Shown here piece by piece: positions 1-11,545 of a DNA stretch of 64,000 nt. Position numbers and translations under genes: made by a program. The notes under the pieces were generated by a model that ran no database searches, had not been told where the DNA came from, and worked only from the letters and a program-made list of their open reading frames with translations. The DNA is from Niebla homalea (Eukaryota; Ascomycota; Lecanoromycetes; Lecanorales; Ramalinaceae), in contig JAHGAU010000017.1 in NCBI GenBank assembly GCA_019925105.1, positions 806,001-870,000 of the forward strand, in the 5' to 3' direction. Position 1 is the first letter of the stretch. Every line of letters begins with the position of its first letter.

Positions 1-3000
1 CCGACCGTTGCTGAGAGCGCGATCAAAGGACAGGGAGCTAGCAACAGAAGTTGCTCCCAAACAACCCCATCTTCCGCCTGTCCAATAGAATGGATCTCAT
101 CAAAGATTATGTATCGGATTCGGGTTGACCATGACTTGGCGTTTTTGGGGCTCAACAACATTATCTGTAAGATGTGCGGGACTGTGACAAGAACTTGACA
201 CCCCTACAGAATTAAATATCAGCAGTCGAGCTTAGTCAGAATGGCGGAAAGAGGACCCACGAGAGGATTGTTCACACGAGTATCGCGTGTATGAATAGCC
301 CAGACTGATTTTCCAGGATGTGTGAATTTTTTTCTAAATCGGGCCTGGATTTCAGCGGCAATCTGATTGACTAGAGCCTTAGTTGGGGCAACGTAGACCA
401 GGACGCTCTCATCATTGCTGCGCAGAATCTTTTCCATCGCATAGAATGAAATGAATGTCTTTCCAGCGCTGGTTGGCGCAACGATGAAGAGACTTCGTTC
501 AGCATCGAGTTCATCGAGCACAGCTCGCTGCCAGCCATCTGGCTCGAATGGAACGCGTGGGTCTGGAGCCTACGTGGAGTATGCGTTAGTAAAAGGTCGG
601 ATGGAGACAGTCCAAGTGAAGAGAAGTCTTTGACATCATAAGTGCAAGTAATGATTGTCGGGCATCCAACGACACCATTAAATGGTAGTCCGACAGAGAA
701 TTCTTCCCTGAGGAGTCAATGTGACTTACCGAATCAAGGTTCCGGTCCATATAAGGGCCACAGTAAAGTAGTTGAAAGCGTAGGTCATCATGTGGGTTGA
801 TTGGTGGATTGTCCCGTGGAAGTGTCAGTTTCGGGTCATACGCCAATGCTCGATCGCCAGAAGGCATCTCCATCTCGATCTTAGGTAAGTGGAAGATGTC
901 CAGGATACTTTCCAGACTGTTGACAATCGTCTTCGTCAAGCCCGTGGTCTCCACCGTCTTTCTGATAGAGGTCCAGAGAAGTGCCATGATGCTAAGAGGC
1001 TCTATTTCCGGCGACGACGGTCCATAACCTTTGAGAATTTCGACCAGATCGCATATCATGTGGAACTGAATTTCTGCCCCCAACACACGTCGTTGAGAGT
1101 CAGAACGATCGCGCAAGTAGTCGGAAAGTTTCTGATATCTTCTCGCCGGCGTCGTCTCCGCCTCAAGGTTCTTCCGAACTATCTGCCAGGCTGCAAGCGT
1201 TTTTTTAGCCTCAAAGTCATCCCTTTTCGCCCTTTTCAATGCCAAATCCTGCTCTCTGGTTTGTTTCTTACTGGGAGTGTTCTTCGACCTTGATGACTGT
1301 TCAGGTTTTGAAGTTTTCGACTTGGTAGGGGTCGTGTTCTCTTTGGCTACATCCTGCTGAGCTTCTGGCATAACCTTAGCACCGACTGTGACTATTTCAG
1401 GTTCCAAACTACTGCCAGTGGCATTGGTCAGACTTGCTGAGTAAGCTTGCATTTCTGCCATGAAGAAATTGTTTTTTCTTGCAACCTTCTGCTTTTCCCA
1501 GGCGGTCATGGGAGGCGCTATTTTAGTAAGGGGTCGACGAGCATTATGCCAATGAGAAACTTCTTGGAAAATCCTTCCGGCCTCGGGACTCTCACGCTTC
1601 TTCAAGGAGGTCGTCAGCTTGATGGGTGCCAGGTGTTTATCAAACACGTAGTTAGAAAAAGGCAGGATCGTTGAGCCATGTCTCTGGTCCTGAATGAGCT
1701 GCGATACCGTGGACTGATCTAAGGTTCCTGTGCTTTTCAAAAGCTCAACGTGGTTTCCAGATAGATGACTCAACGCACCGGCGTATTCCTCAAAGATAGA
1801 TTTTGTTTGTGCTCTGGTTTCTGCCAATTGCTTAGGACAAGCAAGCACTGATTGGAAGAGACGGCCGTCAAGAAGATCCGACAGATCACATGCTGCGTTG
1901 CGCTTCAAGATCCTGTAAAAGGCGTTGTCTTGCAAAAGACTGCGGATAGTGGAAGCGAATTCGTTGATGAAGTGCTGTATGTCACTGGTCGATTGTGCAT
2001 CTGCAACGACGTGCTTGAGACGGCGACTTGCCAAAGGCAGTATCTCCAATAACGCTGCGTGCTCCAGGAAAGCTGCCACGAGGGTCTGTTGTGTAGCTTC
2101 TTTAGCGAGCATCATACCCATAGCAACAGTGATGATGTAACGTCGCTGTGTCCACACCTTAGGATGCACATCCTGTGCATCTCCATGTCCACGGGCAACT
2201 TCACGATTCTGAACAAGAGCTTGAAGGGTTTGCAACGCATGGATGTGATCAAGACCCGGGTTGCCCTCTATTGGGCTCGTTGGCGGTGACTCGTTCGGTA
2301 CTGAAGTATGACCATCGATTAACGGTGTGAGATACTTCTGCAATCTATGACCTTCAACAACCTCTGTCATCACTTTCGTATCATGCCATTCAAGGCCATT
2401 GATCAAAGCGATATTGTATCCCCTACTCAGGAGGAGTAAAATCATTCCTCGGAAGCGGGCCTTCCTTGATGTCTCGGATTCATCATGTTGAGCCAAGTCA
2501 CTGATCCTATGGTCAGATGCTAAGGAGCCGTGCGTGTTAGTGTTGAAGGCCCCGTCGTGGCACATAATAAAATAGACGCCGGTGGTCCAGAGATACCTCG
2601 CAAAGGCTTCATCACTGGTCGATTTGAACGTGTGAATCTCGATATCAGGAAGGCTCAAGTCAACCACGTTCGACTCTAGGTGTCGCTTGATTGTGGCCCT
2701 CGCAAGGAGAAATTTTGCGGTAATGTGCTTAGCTGTTTTTGGCGGTACACATAATAATTCATGGTCGTCGAAAAAGACGATATGAAAGTTGCATCTCCGT
2801 TGTCGTAAATTTTGCAAGAAGTGCTCAACATTGTAGACAGCGTGGAGTAACTGGAAGCCGGCTAGAGACAGTATGAGCAATCATCAGCATGGGAAGATGA
2901 GAGTATGACGGACCATCAAAGTCCAGTTTGGGATCATTGAAGGAGTTCAGCAGCAGTGAGTCTCCTTCGACCACGAAGAGTTCGTTACCAGCATAGTCGC

Positions 3001-3120
3001 CGACCAGATCAACTCTTCGTGTGTGCAGCTTACCATACCTATGTTATGATCAGACCGACAGAACCATTTTGAGAAGGATAGCCATGTTTACCATTCGAGT
3101 GAGCGCTGCTGCCCTTCCAT
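1..3120 (-). CDS. DDX60/Ski2-like DExD/H-box RNA helicase (partial, C-terminus beyond left edge)
   Basis: Superfamily 2 helicase of the DDX60 type, probably acting on RNA. Start chosen at 3118-3120: [10 protein letters not shown] spliced across a short intron to [17 protein letters not shown], where [15 protein letters not shown] is the typical DDX60 N-terminal signature. A second intron (about 2863-2919) joins to [14 protein letters not shown], and a long exon follows (to about 586) with a Lys-rich disordered stretch in the middle. The Walker A motif APTSAGKT lies near 480-500, motif Ia near 380, and after an intron at about 204-260 comes the DEIH Walker B box (FDEIHSIGQ, near 85-105). The remaining helicase core and C-terminus are outside the window. 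The family is well defined; the cellular role in fungi is not known to me. Confidence 0.88.
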
Positions 3121-3728
3121 GGTATCGGTGAGTCAACGAGATCTGCACTACATGTGGCGGGAGTACTGTCTTTGTATCACGGAGAAGCAAAGAAGATGCA
3201 GCATGAAGACTACAGATTTGCAGAAGATTGTCAAATGGGAAGGATGAAGCTGATAAGCGGGCAAGCAAACAATTTGCACACTGGTGAATATGATGCGTCT
3301 ATAGCGCTTTGTTGAGACTATCAATATAACAGGAGTGAGTATCGCTCACATCTATTGACGACCTCGATCAGGCCGTGCGTTGAAAAAGCTCGAGTTATTC
3401 AGTCTCAGCATAAATGGATCTCTCCCATCTCATCTATGAAACACAAATTTTTGTGCGCATTGACATCACGTGATGCCCGGCTGCCAAATCACTGTCCCAG
3501 TATCAAGACTTCATCTTGACATGGCGATTCAATCATGGTGGAGAATCATGTTTACAATGATTGCACCTCAGACCAGGACTTGATTCGGATGATGCTCATT
3601 TTAATTACTAAGACTCAGTTTGGCCTGAGAATAAACCGGACATTAATTCAAACGGCCCAGGTAGTTTTGTGCACCAAATACCCTTGCATCGGCAGAAGCT
3701 GTCTACACTTTGGGCTATTGACAAACTC
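3121..3728. promoter_or_regulatory. Intergenic: upstream region of the helicase, downstream of the monooxygenase
   Basis: No supportable gene. It holds a perfect 10-bp palindrome ATCACGTGAT at 3465-3474, about 345 bp upstream of the helicase start, which contains the TCACGTGA E-box-like core bound by fungal bHLH factors. The same core recurs upstream of three other genes in this window. Confidence 0.4.
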
Positions 3729-5649
3729 TCAATCCAGTATTATACCATCATGATACTTCATGATGTATTCATCCTTGAGACCGGACATGTGCCGAGCCGA
3801 GACTGGCGAAAAGTAGTATTGTAACCAACCCTCAATGTGGGAAGATAAACCAACCTCTTCGAGGAGACTATCCTCATAAAAGTGCGATTCGAATGGGAAG
3901 AAGTTGCCACGCTCGCCGCTGGAAAGGTATCTCCGACGGCAGAAAGCATTTCGCCTTGCAATTTGTACTTGTTGCTCTTCCACTGAAGGAAGACGGAGTT
4001 TCTTGTCGAGGAAAGCCGTTGCCCAGATGGCTTGACACTCTACCCCCACAAAGTAATTCGTAGTGGCCAGATACCCCATGAATGCAATGGAGTGGTCTTG
4101 GAGGGGACCAATACCATTGTGTAGCCGGTAAGGTGTAGCATTTTCCGACTTGCGGAAGTGCTCTGGTGGAGCCGCAAGCATTGGGAATCGTTTGAGAATC
4201 TCCCGGTCCTCCTTCTCCTCTATCGTCTTCCAAAGTTCCTTCATTGCAGGAGGATCATCTTCCAACGGATGGGGCAAGCCTAGCCGCACCTTTTCTGTGG
4301 GTTCCAGAAATTCGAAAGAAGCTGTGTTCCAACCAGTCCCGCAAAGAAGTACGTCGCTTTCCACCTTATCTCCACTTGCTAATTGAAGAACGTTCTTATC
4401 AATATGATCTATATCGTCCAAGTAAACTTGGACATTCGGTGCAACAATTTCCCAAAAATCTCTTCTATTGAGCAAGCCACCGGTGCCATTTTGCCAGAAA
4501 AGTCTGATCAACATAAGCAAGCGCCTTCTCCAGCATGCAAATGGCAGCGCTGAAAGATTTAAAAAAGCCGGAACTACTTACGGTGTATACGGGTCCAGAT
4601 TCTTGAAGCCGTCTTTGGCATCCTTTCTGCCATCATAATTTGCGTCCGCTCGAGTGTCCTGATCGATTGCAGCCCAGAGCGCTTTTACCGCCCTTTGCCC
4701 TAGATCCGTTCCATGCAGGAAACGTGTCCACCAGGTGTCCGGATTGAATATGGAAGGGGAGAAGGTAGAGACTGCTCGGCAAGAACCAAGGTCGAAGGAA
4801 CTTTTGTAAGGACCTTTGCCTTTAGGTGAGAGGAGGAATCCAGGGCCTAGGGTGAAAGGCAGGGTCAATAGCTTTCCGTGATATATGACTCCCAAGACAC
4901 TGACACAGCAGAAGAAAGGCCTCCGAGATCTACTTACCAGAACCCGACTTTCGAATCACCCAAGACACAGACTTTCCAGCTCTCACGCAGGCGTATGCCA
5001 TGTCTGCAGCTGACTTGCCTCCTCCAATGACAGTCACCCTCTTGTATCGATCCGAAGTGAGGACGGGCGATTGTCCAAAGCCTCCTTGGTGAATGATTGG
5101 TATATTCGCAGTTTCCATTCCTTGAATCTGAGGTAGATTCGCCGAGGAAGTGATGCCAGCGGCGACGATGAGTTTGGGCGTCTGATAAGCCACTTGATTA
5201 CCTCTGATTACCCATGTTCCACCCTCTTTCCTGACGTTCTGTACCTCGAAGTCGCATATCATCCTGTCTCGCAAAGTCTTACCATCATACACGTGCTCGT
5301 CGACGTAGTTCTCCAGATATTTAGTCGTATACTTGGCCTTGAAGAAGTTGCAGAAAGTGTCTTCTTCTGGCGGTGAAGACATTCTCATGTCGGACCACTC
5401 TGCAGTACCAACGGTCCATTGAGTCCAGAAACCGTCATACGCACGCTTTGAGCTCCACACGCCACCCAGTTGAGTATCCTTTTCAAGTATGACCACTTGG
5501 GCCAACGGATGAACGTCTAGATAGAAGCGGGCAGCAGCAATGCCAGACAAGCCTTTAGGTATAGGTCAGCTTGTACCACGCGGGGCCCTGCGATAGACCT
5601 GAGCCTCACCTGCCCCAATCACCACTAAATCGGCATCAAATTCGTCCAT
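3729..5649 (-). CDS. FAD-dependent flavin-containing monooxygenase
   Basis: Predicted NADPH/FAD monooxygenase of the fungal dimethylaniline-monooxygenase-like group; substrate unknown. Four exons. Exon 1 (5649-5610) starts MDEFDADLVVIGAG and splices to LSGIAAARFY, making the FAD-binding GxGxxG. Exon 2 continues with a second dinucleotide fold (VTVIGGGKSAADMAY) for NADPH. Exon 3 begins at PGFLLSPKGKG after a roughly 90-nt intron, and exon 4 at LFWQNGTGG; both joins restore frame. The late conserved segment DVLLCGTGWNT matches the FMO/BVMO C-terminal core. No signal peptide or membrane segment is evident. The neighbours are not an obvious pathway, so the physiological substrate cannot be inferred. 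Confidence 0.85.
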
Positions 5650-6297
5650 ATCGTCAAACGAGGCCCATGAATAATGAGAAATACCCTTTCGAAAGTGTAG
5701 CGATCAAGGACCTTCACACACGCAACGGAGAAATGGGCACAAGAATCATCGACTTTGATTCTGTCCTGATAGAATTGGCATGAAATGGAGAGGCTAGAAA
5801 TCAAAAAGCACAAAAGAAACGGCGAATACTCAAAATCATATTGATTCAAAAGCTCACGAAATCTATTTCAGAATTACCGTCTTCCCCTCAAGACGGATCC
5901 CGGAATAAACAACTGGGGGCAAGGTCTGGCCATTTTGGCCTCACGGGTTTTGTTGGATGAAGGATGCGCTTTGCAACTTGTACATCCTACAAGCTGACAC
6001 CGAGGATTCCATCTTCATTCACCATTAAATACCAAATGTCAAGTGCCGGGTCATTCCCAATATCGGTGCGCAAACTGTTGCTGTTAGGCAAAACAGTCTC
6101 CCAATCAATTGATGGGGTTTGGAAGCTACAGTTGGCATCAAATTCCAAATAGATTGGCCAAATAATATTAAATCCAATTTTGTATCTAAATTTTAAGCGC
6201 GGGCTCGGCCGGGGACGTCCTTCGCAAGGCTGAAGATCTGCCAACTTCAAATATTACATGTACAGTAACGGCGTCAACAAAATCGACTTTGAACATA
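5650..6297. promoter_or_regulatory. Divergent intergenic region between monooxygenase and unknown-protein gene
   Basis: About 650 bp shared by two divergent genes. It is AT-richer than its flanks around 5,980-6,180. No RNA gene, repeat or extra ORF was supportable. Confidence 0.4.
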
Positions 6298-7858
6298 ATG
6301 GCCGCTCATGAAGGCGAAGAGAGACTTTTGGTAGTGTAGGTCAAAAGGTTGTCATTGTAATACTGGGATTCCAACTGAGACAGATCATTACAGCTTCGCC
6401 GATGTCCATTCCTTCTTCGGGCCCCCATCCCCGCATCCTGTTGCCCATCGATTTGATAAAGCCTCTTACTTGTACCTCTATGGCAACAAGAGCGGGAACG
6501 GAGCCAGATTGGAGATAGCGAACAATGCGGGGACCAGGTATCAGGATGCCTTTAATGGACGTAAGTAATTGCGTTGTACGGTGGGAATCTCAAGCTGAGA
6601 AGATGCCATTTCCATAGCTCTTGACGCTTCGACTGTTCGGCGATCACATAAACAACCAACGCTTTGCACGATAACGGCTCAAAGCTATCACAACCCTTAC
6701 TCCCCGCCGGTCAGACAGCCAGAGCATTTTTGGAAGCTGCCCGATATAAATCCGCGACATGAGCGCAATCATCCCGTACCACTGCATACGGTAGACATCT
6801 ACTTTTGGACGTCGCAGGACGCCGACCAGTTCACAAGCCATGTCACGAGGCTTTTGCAACACGATCAGCTGGAGTTGCTCGATTTTCCACCAGCACCGGC
6901 CCCTCACGAGAAAGTGATGAGTCCGGTTGTACAGAAGCTGGAAAATGCTGCGATACAAGATCCGCCATATCATGATCAAAAGCCCACCAGCTCGACAGGG
7001 GGTCAAGCATCTTCAGGGAGAGATGAGACCCCAAAGGCGACGGATGGTGCAGAATTTCAACCCCTTGCTTACAACCCAGCAGCGCCCGCTGCGCCCGAGC
7101 CCATTCGCCATCGAGAGAAGACGCCACCTCCTGAGGATGCCGATGTAGGCACTGGTTTGGCAGCTGCAGCCTACGCTGATCACGCTCAACAATCAGCCCA
7201 GAACCCCCTTTCACGACCCCCCTATGCTGCGACTGCTTCCAGTGGCTACGTTGGTCCGTCCCCAGCGCCGCTGCACCAAGCTCCATTCGCGTCTCCCGCA
7301 CAGAGTGGATACGGTAATCCACCTTCATCGGGGATGGCGCAGCGAACAGCGAGCGCTGCATCTTTTCCACCTCCACCTGCTCAGAGTCCTCTGGGGGCTG
7401 CGTCACCAGATAGCCAACAACTGGTGCCAGCCTTTAGTCCGCCGCCTCAGGAACCAGCTAGCCAGCCGGCAAATACCAAAGGGGGGCTCGTCCAATCTCC
7501 AGGATCATCGATCTTGAGGGGCTCTTATGTTGGTAGTCCTCACCAGCCTCTCCAACATGTTCAACCGCAGTATGCAGATTATCTTGGCTCTACCGGCCAC
7601 TCATCTCCAGGCCCTATGGGTGGTTACTCCAACTACTCGTATACGCAACAACAGCAGTCAGATTCTCCCAGCAATCAGTACGACGTCCATCAGCAGGTTT
7701 ATCGACCCACTGAAGGAGAGTTCAACAAGCACAACAAAAAGAATCGAACAGCAAGTGCGAGCTCTTCACAGCCGACTGGAAGGCTTGAACAGCAAGCCGG
7801 TCGGGTTGACAAAGGCGTCAACCGGCTGTTCAAGAAAATCGAAAAGAAGATAGGCTGA
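6298..7858 (+). CDS. Conserved-looking protein of unknown function with disordered Pro/Gln/Ser-rich C-terminal half
   Basis: Three-exon model: 6298-6330, 6380-6560, 6618-7858, giving 484 residues in one frame. The N-terminal ~165 residues look folded (segments FADVHSFFGPP, KASYLYLYGNKSGNG, HTVDIYFWTSQDADQF). The rest is low complexity, rich in Pro, Ala, Ser and Gln, with repeated SGYG/PPPAQ-like runs. The C-terminus ends in a basic amphipathic stretch, KGVNRLFKKIEKKIG, which could bind membrane or a partner. The second intron has a strong GTAAGT donor; the first uses the weaker GTAGTG, so the true start is less certain. I do not recognise the family. Confidence 0.7.
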
Positions 7859-8584
7859 AGAGTGAAGATAATGTTGCAGGACAGCAGTTCCAAACTTTAG
7901 GCCGCCTAATTTCCAGGTCCAACCGAAAGTCAGCCATGGTTGGATTGAGCCTTTTGGCGAGACTGACTTTTCAGATTGGGCTCGCCGAGCCAATTATTGA
8001 GCCTCTTTCGGAAACGCATGTCCCTTCTTGGAGAGTCAAAGGGACGAGCGCGATGCCTCACTACGCTTCAGGCCGCTATTCGATGGATTTTGGGCATCAG
8101 AGCATAATGAAATGATGATGTACTGGAAAGATGATATTGACCAACCTTGTATATTGTACCTATGATGCTCTCGTGCAGAACGAAAGCTAGTGAAATTAAT
8201 TGAATTTAAACATGATATTATCACGTGGGCCCTTCTGCATTTGCTTCGCATGGGAAAAAAAACCTTGCCCACCCACTGCTTCCAAAATCTAATGGAAGGT
8301 CTTTGACATAGCTGATTTCAGTGTAAGTAATGAATTCTGTCAATGCGCGCACGGTCTCCAAAATCCCCATAACAAGAGATGAGACGCGGTCCGCCGTCGG
8401 CTGCAATGCGAGCTTAAAATTAAAACAACCCGAGACATGCAGCATTAACCCATACCCCTTCTCGAGCTGCCATGACTTCGACTCCAACCTCATCCTGTAT
8501 CACCTTTGATTCGAGAGCCATGAAGTTGATTGGCCTTCCAGACTTCCATCAGACTTCTTGCTAACATCTCCTGATTACCCAGTT
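7859..8584. promoter_or_regulatory. Intergenic with probable 5'UTR intron of the downstream gene
   Basis: Contains ATCACGTGGG at 8220-8229 (E-box-like core, 365 bp upstream of the next start). Just before the ATG at 8585 is a near-perfect branch point (TTGCTAAC, about 8557-8564) and acceptor (ATTACCCAG ending at 8582), so an intron ends within three bases of the start codon. It is either a 5'UTR intron or follows a short coding exon that I cannot define. Confidence 0.5.
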
Positions 8585-10327
8585 ATGTCGCAAGGCCGAT
8601 CCCCAAGCGGTGTTGCTTCCCTACGAGCACGATTCGAATCGAATTCCTCAGACAAGACCCCACCTCCTTCACGCGGTAGATCACCAGCCGAGAGCGTAAC
8701 GAGTGAAACCTCACGCCCTTTGAGCAAAGTGCGAACTAGCTTTGTTGCTGTGGAACCAAGCGGCCACATGGCGTCCACACTGGAGGTTCCAAAAACAGGT
8801 CCCACAACGGTCGACGGAAGTCAAGATGCAAAGGTTGAAGCCACAAAAGATTCCATCAATACCCCACCAACGGCCAATGGGCTACCTCTGACTACAGAAA
8901 CCAGTGTTCAGCAGAGACCGACTGGAATTCCTCCTGCTGGTGACTCAAAGACGGGAAAGGGGGACGCAGCTGAGGGGGACATCCCTTCTCAGTCCGAGGG
9001 AGAAGGGCTAGGATCTATCTTGAAGGGGTCACCTTTTGAAGCTGAGACTGGGAAACAAGAGACTGCACAGCAAGACCGTACTGAGCCCTCAAATGCTGCG
9101 TTGCAAACATTGGAGCAATCCCCAATTCCCACAAATTCCGCTCCAACAGCACCGACTGAAAAGTCGAATGAAATCGAGCCGGCAGCCGAGTCCTCGAGGA
9201 CCAACGACCAACCCACCCAACCAGCACAAGACCCTGCTGTTTCCTCTGGTTCTAACACCAAAGCGACACAAAATGGGAAACCGAAAGAGACTGTCGATCC
9301 TAAGACGACTCTGAAGAAGGCCCCTAGAGCCATTCGGACCCAAGATCAAGCTCATGGAACAGGCACGACCGCAAAGTCGTCTTCGAAAGATGATGCAGCA
9401 AGCAAGAAGCCAAACAAATCGCCAATAACGCCTCGTACACCAACAAGCAGCACCTCAACAGCACCTAAAGCATCATCTCAACCTGCGAAATCACCTAGAT
9501 CTACTGCAGCAGCCCCAACGAGGGTTTCCCAAGGGCCCCCAACACAAGGCAAAGGACCGGCAAAGTCTGCAGTGGATCGAGTAAGCAGCAAAGCTACCGA
9601 GACTGCAAAAGCGGCTACAAGAATACCTACATCGAAGCCAGCAAACTCCCAATCAACCCCTACTAAATCGCAGCCAGCTTCCACAAAGCCCAGACCGAAA
9701 TCTCCTACGAGACCTGCCAAGCTACCAGCGGCCGCGACAGCCCCCACAGCATCTTCTGCCGCGAAGCACGACGAGAGCCACGCCTTTGCTCAGGCACGAT
9801 CAACCAGTCGCCAAAGCAACATCTCCACAGCTACCAAAGGCGGCGTAGGCTCACATTTTAAACCGACAAGGCCTCTTCGTGCCTCCCTTCCTGCTCAGTC
9901 GCAGCCTGCGGACAAGTCCAAAGCAAAGCCGAGGACGAGCATGGCCAGTACGGGGCCATCTTCAGGGAGCTTCCTCGAGCGGATGATGCGACCTACGCAA
10001 AGCTCTGCCCAGAAGACGCACGACAAGGTCGAGCCAAAGTCGCCTCCACGGAAGACGCCAGCGCCCAAACCGAAGAGCAAAAGTGGAGAATCGGATGCTT
10101 CAAAACTCGATGACAAAGAATTGGAGCAAGACCCGGAGCAGCACCTGGAGCCGAAAGATCCTGAGCATGATGATCAGGCGCCTGAGTCTACCGATGCTGC
10201 TCCAGTCCCGCCGACAGATCCAACACTTGCAAAGACTGACGAGGTAGCCAAAGAGGTCGAGAGCGCTGCGCCCACGACCTCGACCACTAAGCCTGAAGGG
10301 CCGCAGGCAATGGAAGTAGCGCAGTGA
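8585..10327 (+). CDS. Intrinsically disordered Ser/Thr/Pro/Lys-rich protein of unknown function
   Basis: 580 residues from ATG 8585. The open frame extends upstream only by a TTG and an intron acceptor, so this ATG is preferred. Almost the whole protein is low complexity (Ser, Thr, Pro, Ala, Lys, Gln), with no membrane segment or signal peptide. Two segments stand out as ordered or motif-like: GVASLRARFESN near residue 10, and SGSFLERMMRPTQSS near residues 460-475 followed by a charged stretch. Such short islands in an otherwise disordered protein usually mark binding motifs. The C-terminal 80 residues are acidic. Function not recognised; a cytoskeletal or scaffold role would be speculation. 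Confidence 0.75.
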   Translation: MSQGRSPSGVASLRARFESNSSDKTPPPSRGRSPAESVTSETSRPLSKVRTSFVAVEPSGHMASTLEVPKTGPTTVDGSQDAKVEATKDSINTPPTANGLPLTTETSVQQRPTGIPPAGDSKTGKGDAAEGDIPSQSEGEGLGSILKGSPFEAETGKQETAQQDRTEPSNAALQTLEQSPIPTNSAPTAPTEKSNEIEPAAESSRTNDQPTQPAQDPAVSSGSNTKATQNGKPKETVDPKTTLKKAPRAIRTQDQAHGTGTTAKSSSKDDAASKKPNKSPITPRTPTSSTSTAPKASSQPAKSPRSTAAAPTRVSQGPPTQGKGPAKSAVDRVSSKATETAKAATRIPTSKPANSQSTPTKSQPASTKPRPKSPTRPAKLPAAATAPTASSAAKHDESHAFAQARSTSRQSNISTATKGGVGSHFKPTRPLRASLPAQSQPADKSKAKPRTSMASTGPSSGSFLERMMRPTQSSAQKTHDKVEPKSPPRKTPAPKPKSKSGESDASKLDDKELEQDPEQHLEPKDPEHDDQAPESTDAAPVPPTDPTLAKTDEVAKEVESAAPTTSTTKPEGPQAMEVAQ

Positions 10328-10900
10328 GATATCTCTTCCGATGCCGAAAATCTCAAATCCCCAGAAGTCTTGGCTGGAAGTTCCCAATGTTGACGTGCAA
10401 AAGCGAGTACTTTCTTTTGAGACTTGAAGCGAGGAAAGGCGCATGCAGATTCCCCCCAAATCGTTTCATCATTTCAAATTGCTAGACCTGCTGGCTAGGT
10501 CAGCTTCTTACGTGGTCTGCTTGCTAACTTGGAAGGTCGAGCCCGCTTTTACTGATCTTCCCCGGGCCTTGAAATTGGCTTCAAAGTTTTTGGTTCTGCC
10601 ATGCAGCTAGCTCAATCTTGTATATCTACATGTAATGCAATTGCAATTGAATCGGAGGCCGATATCTTTTCTGCCCTTCGTAGACCTCCATGCTCTCCCT
10701 CTTGGTCTGGGATATGCTGCGTCGAATCGCTGTGCGTTGGTTTTCACAAGAACAACCTCGTCTTTATACGGAACCCTCTGTGTCCACTCTTGGCCCCGTA
10801 TTCGTTCATTCGTCCTTTTCCCCCTTTACAACCCCAACATCAACAACTCTGACCCCACCTCTCGCTTCCACTCCACCCCCAAAATCCCTAAAATCCAATC
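10328..10900. other. Convergent intergenic region
   Basis: Holds the 3' flanks of the disordered-protein gene and of uS8m. The right part (10,830-10,900) is pyrimidine-rich. No gene supported. Confidence 0.4.
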
Positions 10901-11545
10901 TCACCGGCACATGGCCGCGCAATTGACCCGGCACAACAACATCCCGCCCGTGCGGCGGTCGATCGCCTCCCTGATCTCCATGATGCCCCGATCCGTGCTG
11001 ACGTACATGCCCTCCCCCACGCTCCTCAACCCCTTCACGTAGCCCTCCCGGCTGCCGCGGGCGAGGCGCTCCAGCTGGGGGACGCCCATCCAGACCCGCC
11101 GCGTCGGCTTGCTGACCAGCTGCATCCGCTCGAGCACGGGCCGCTGGTGGAGATACTTCAGCCCGATCCAGAGGCGCCGGCTCGCGATGTTGGCTTGTGT
11201 CACCCGGTCGCCTCCCTCCTCCTCCTTCTCCTCCTTCTCGTTCTCTTCTAGTTCTTCTTCTTCTTCCTGCTGCCGCCCCCCCTGGGCTGGTACAGGCCAC
11301 CTCGGTGCGACATGCGTGCTCACATCTTGGCGGGCAGCCGGGTTGGTGGACAGGACGGGAGAGATGCCCGAGGGGGGCGGCGGCGAGGGACCGCCGATGG
11401 TGACGTTGTTGACGTAGCCGAACTTCTGCATCTGCAGCAGCAGGGCGTGGAGCTGGTTCGTGCGCGGGAGGGAGGTCAGGCCCAGCCGGGCCAGGGAGGC
11501 GTTCTGCAGGTGGGAGCAGGCGTTGGCCAGGTGGACGAGGGACAT
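10901..11545 (-). CDS. MRPS8: Mitochondrial small-subunit ribosomal protein uS8m
   Basis: Bacterial-type S8 of the mitochondrial ribosome, binding small-subunit rRNA. Single exon, 214 residues, starting MSLVHLANACSHLQNASLARL. The S8 C-terminal signature is clear: STDRGIMEIREAIDRRTGG followed by LLCRV. Upstream of it, RLWIGLKYLHQRPVL and TRRVWMGVPQLERL match fungal mitochondrial S8. The protein is longer than bacterial S8 (about 130 residues) because about 60 residues are inserted between the two halves: a Pro-rich part and then an acidic run of Glu with few Lys/Asn (coded near 11,220-11,275). No separate targeting peptide is evident, as in other mitochondrial S8 proteins. The TCACGTGA palindrome at 11885-11894 lies 340 bp upstream. 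Confidence 0.92.
   Translation of the reverse strand: MSLVHLANACSHLQNASLARLGLTSLPRTNQLHALLLQMQKFGYVNNVTIGGPSPPPPSGISPVLSTNPAARQDVSTHVAPRWPVPAQGGRQQEEEEELEENEKEEKEEEGGDRVTQANIASRRLWIGLKYLHQRPVLERMQLVSKPTRRVWMGVPQLERLARGSREGYVKGLRSVGEGMYVSTDRGIMEIREAIDRRTGGMLLCRVNCAAMCR

Noticed and set aside
8558..8584. Upstream start for the 8585 gene
   Set aside because: The first codon would be TTG and the segment is an intron branch point and acceptor.
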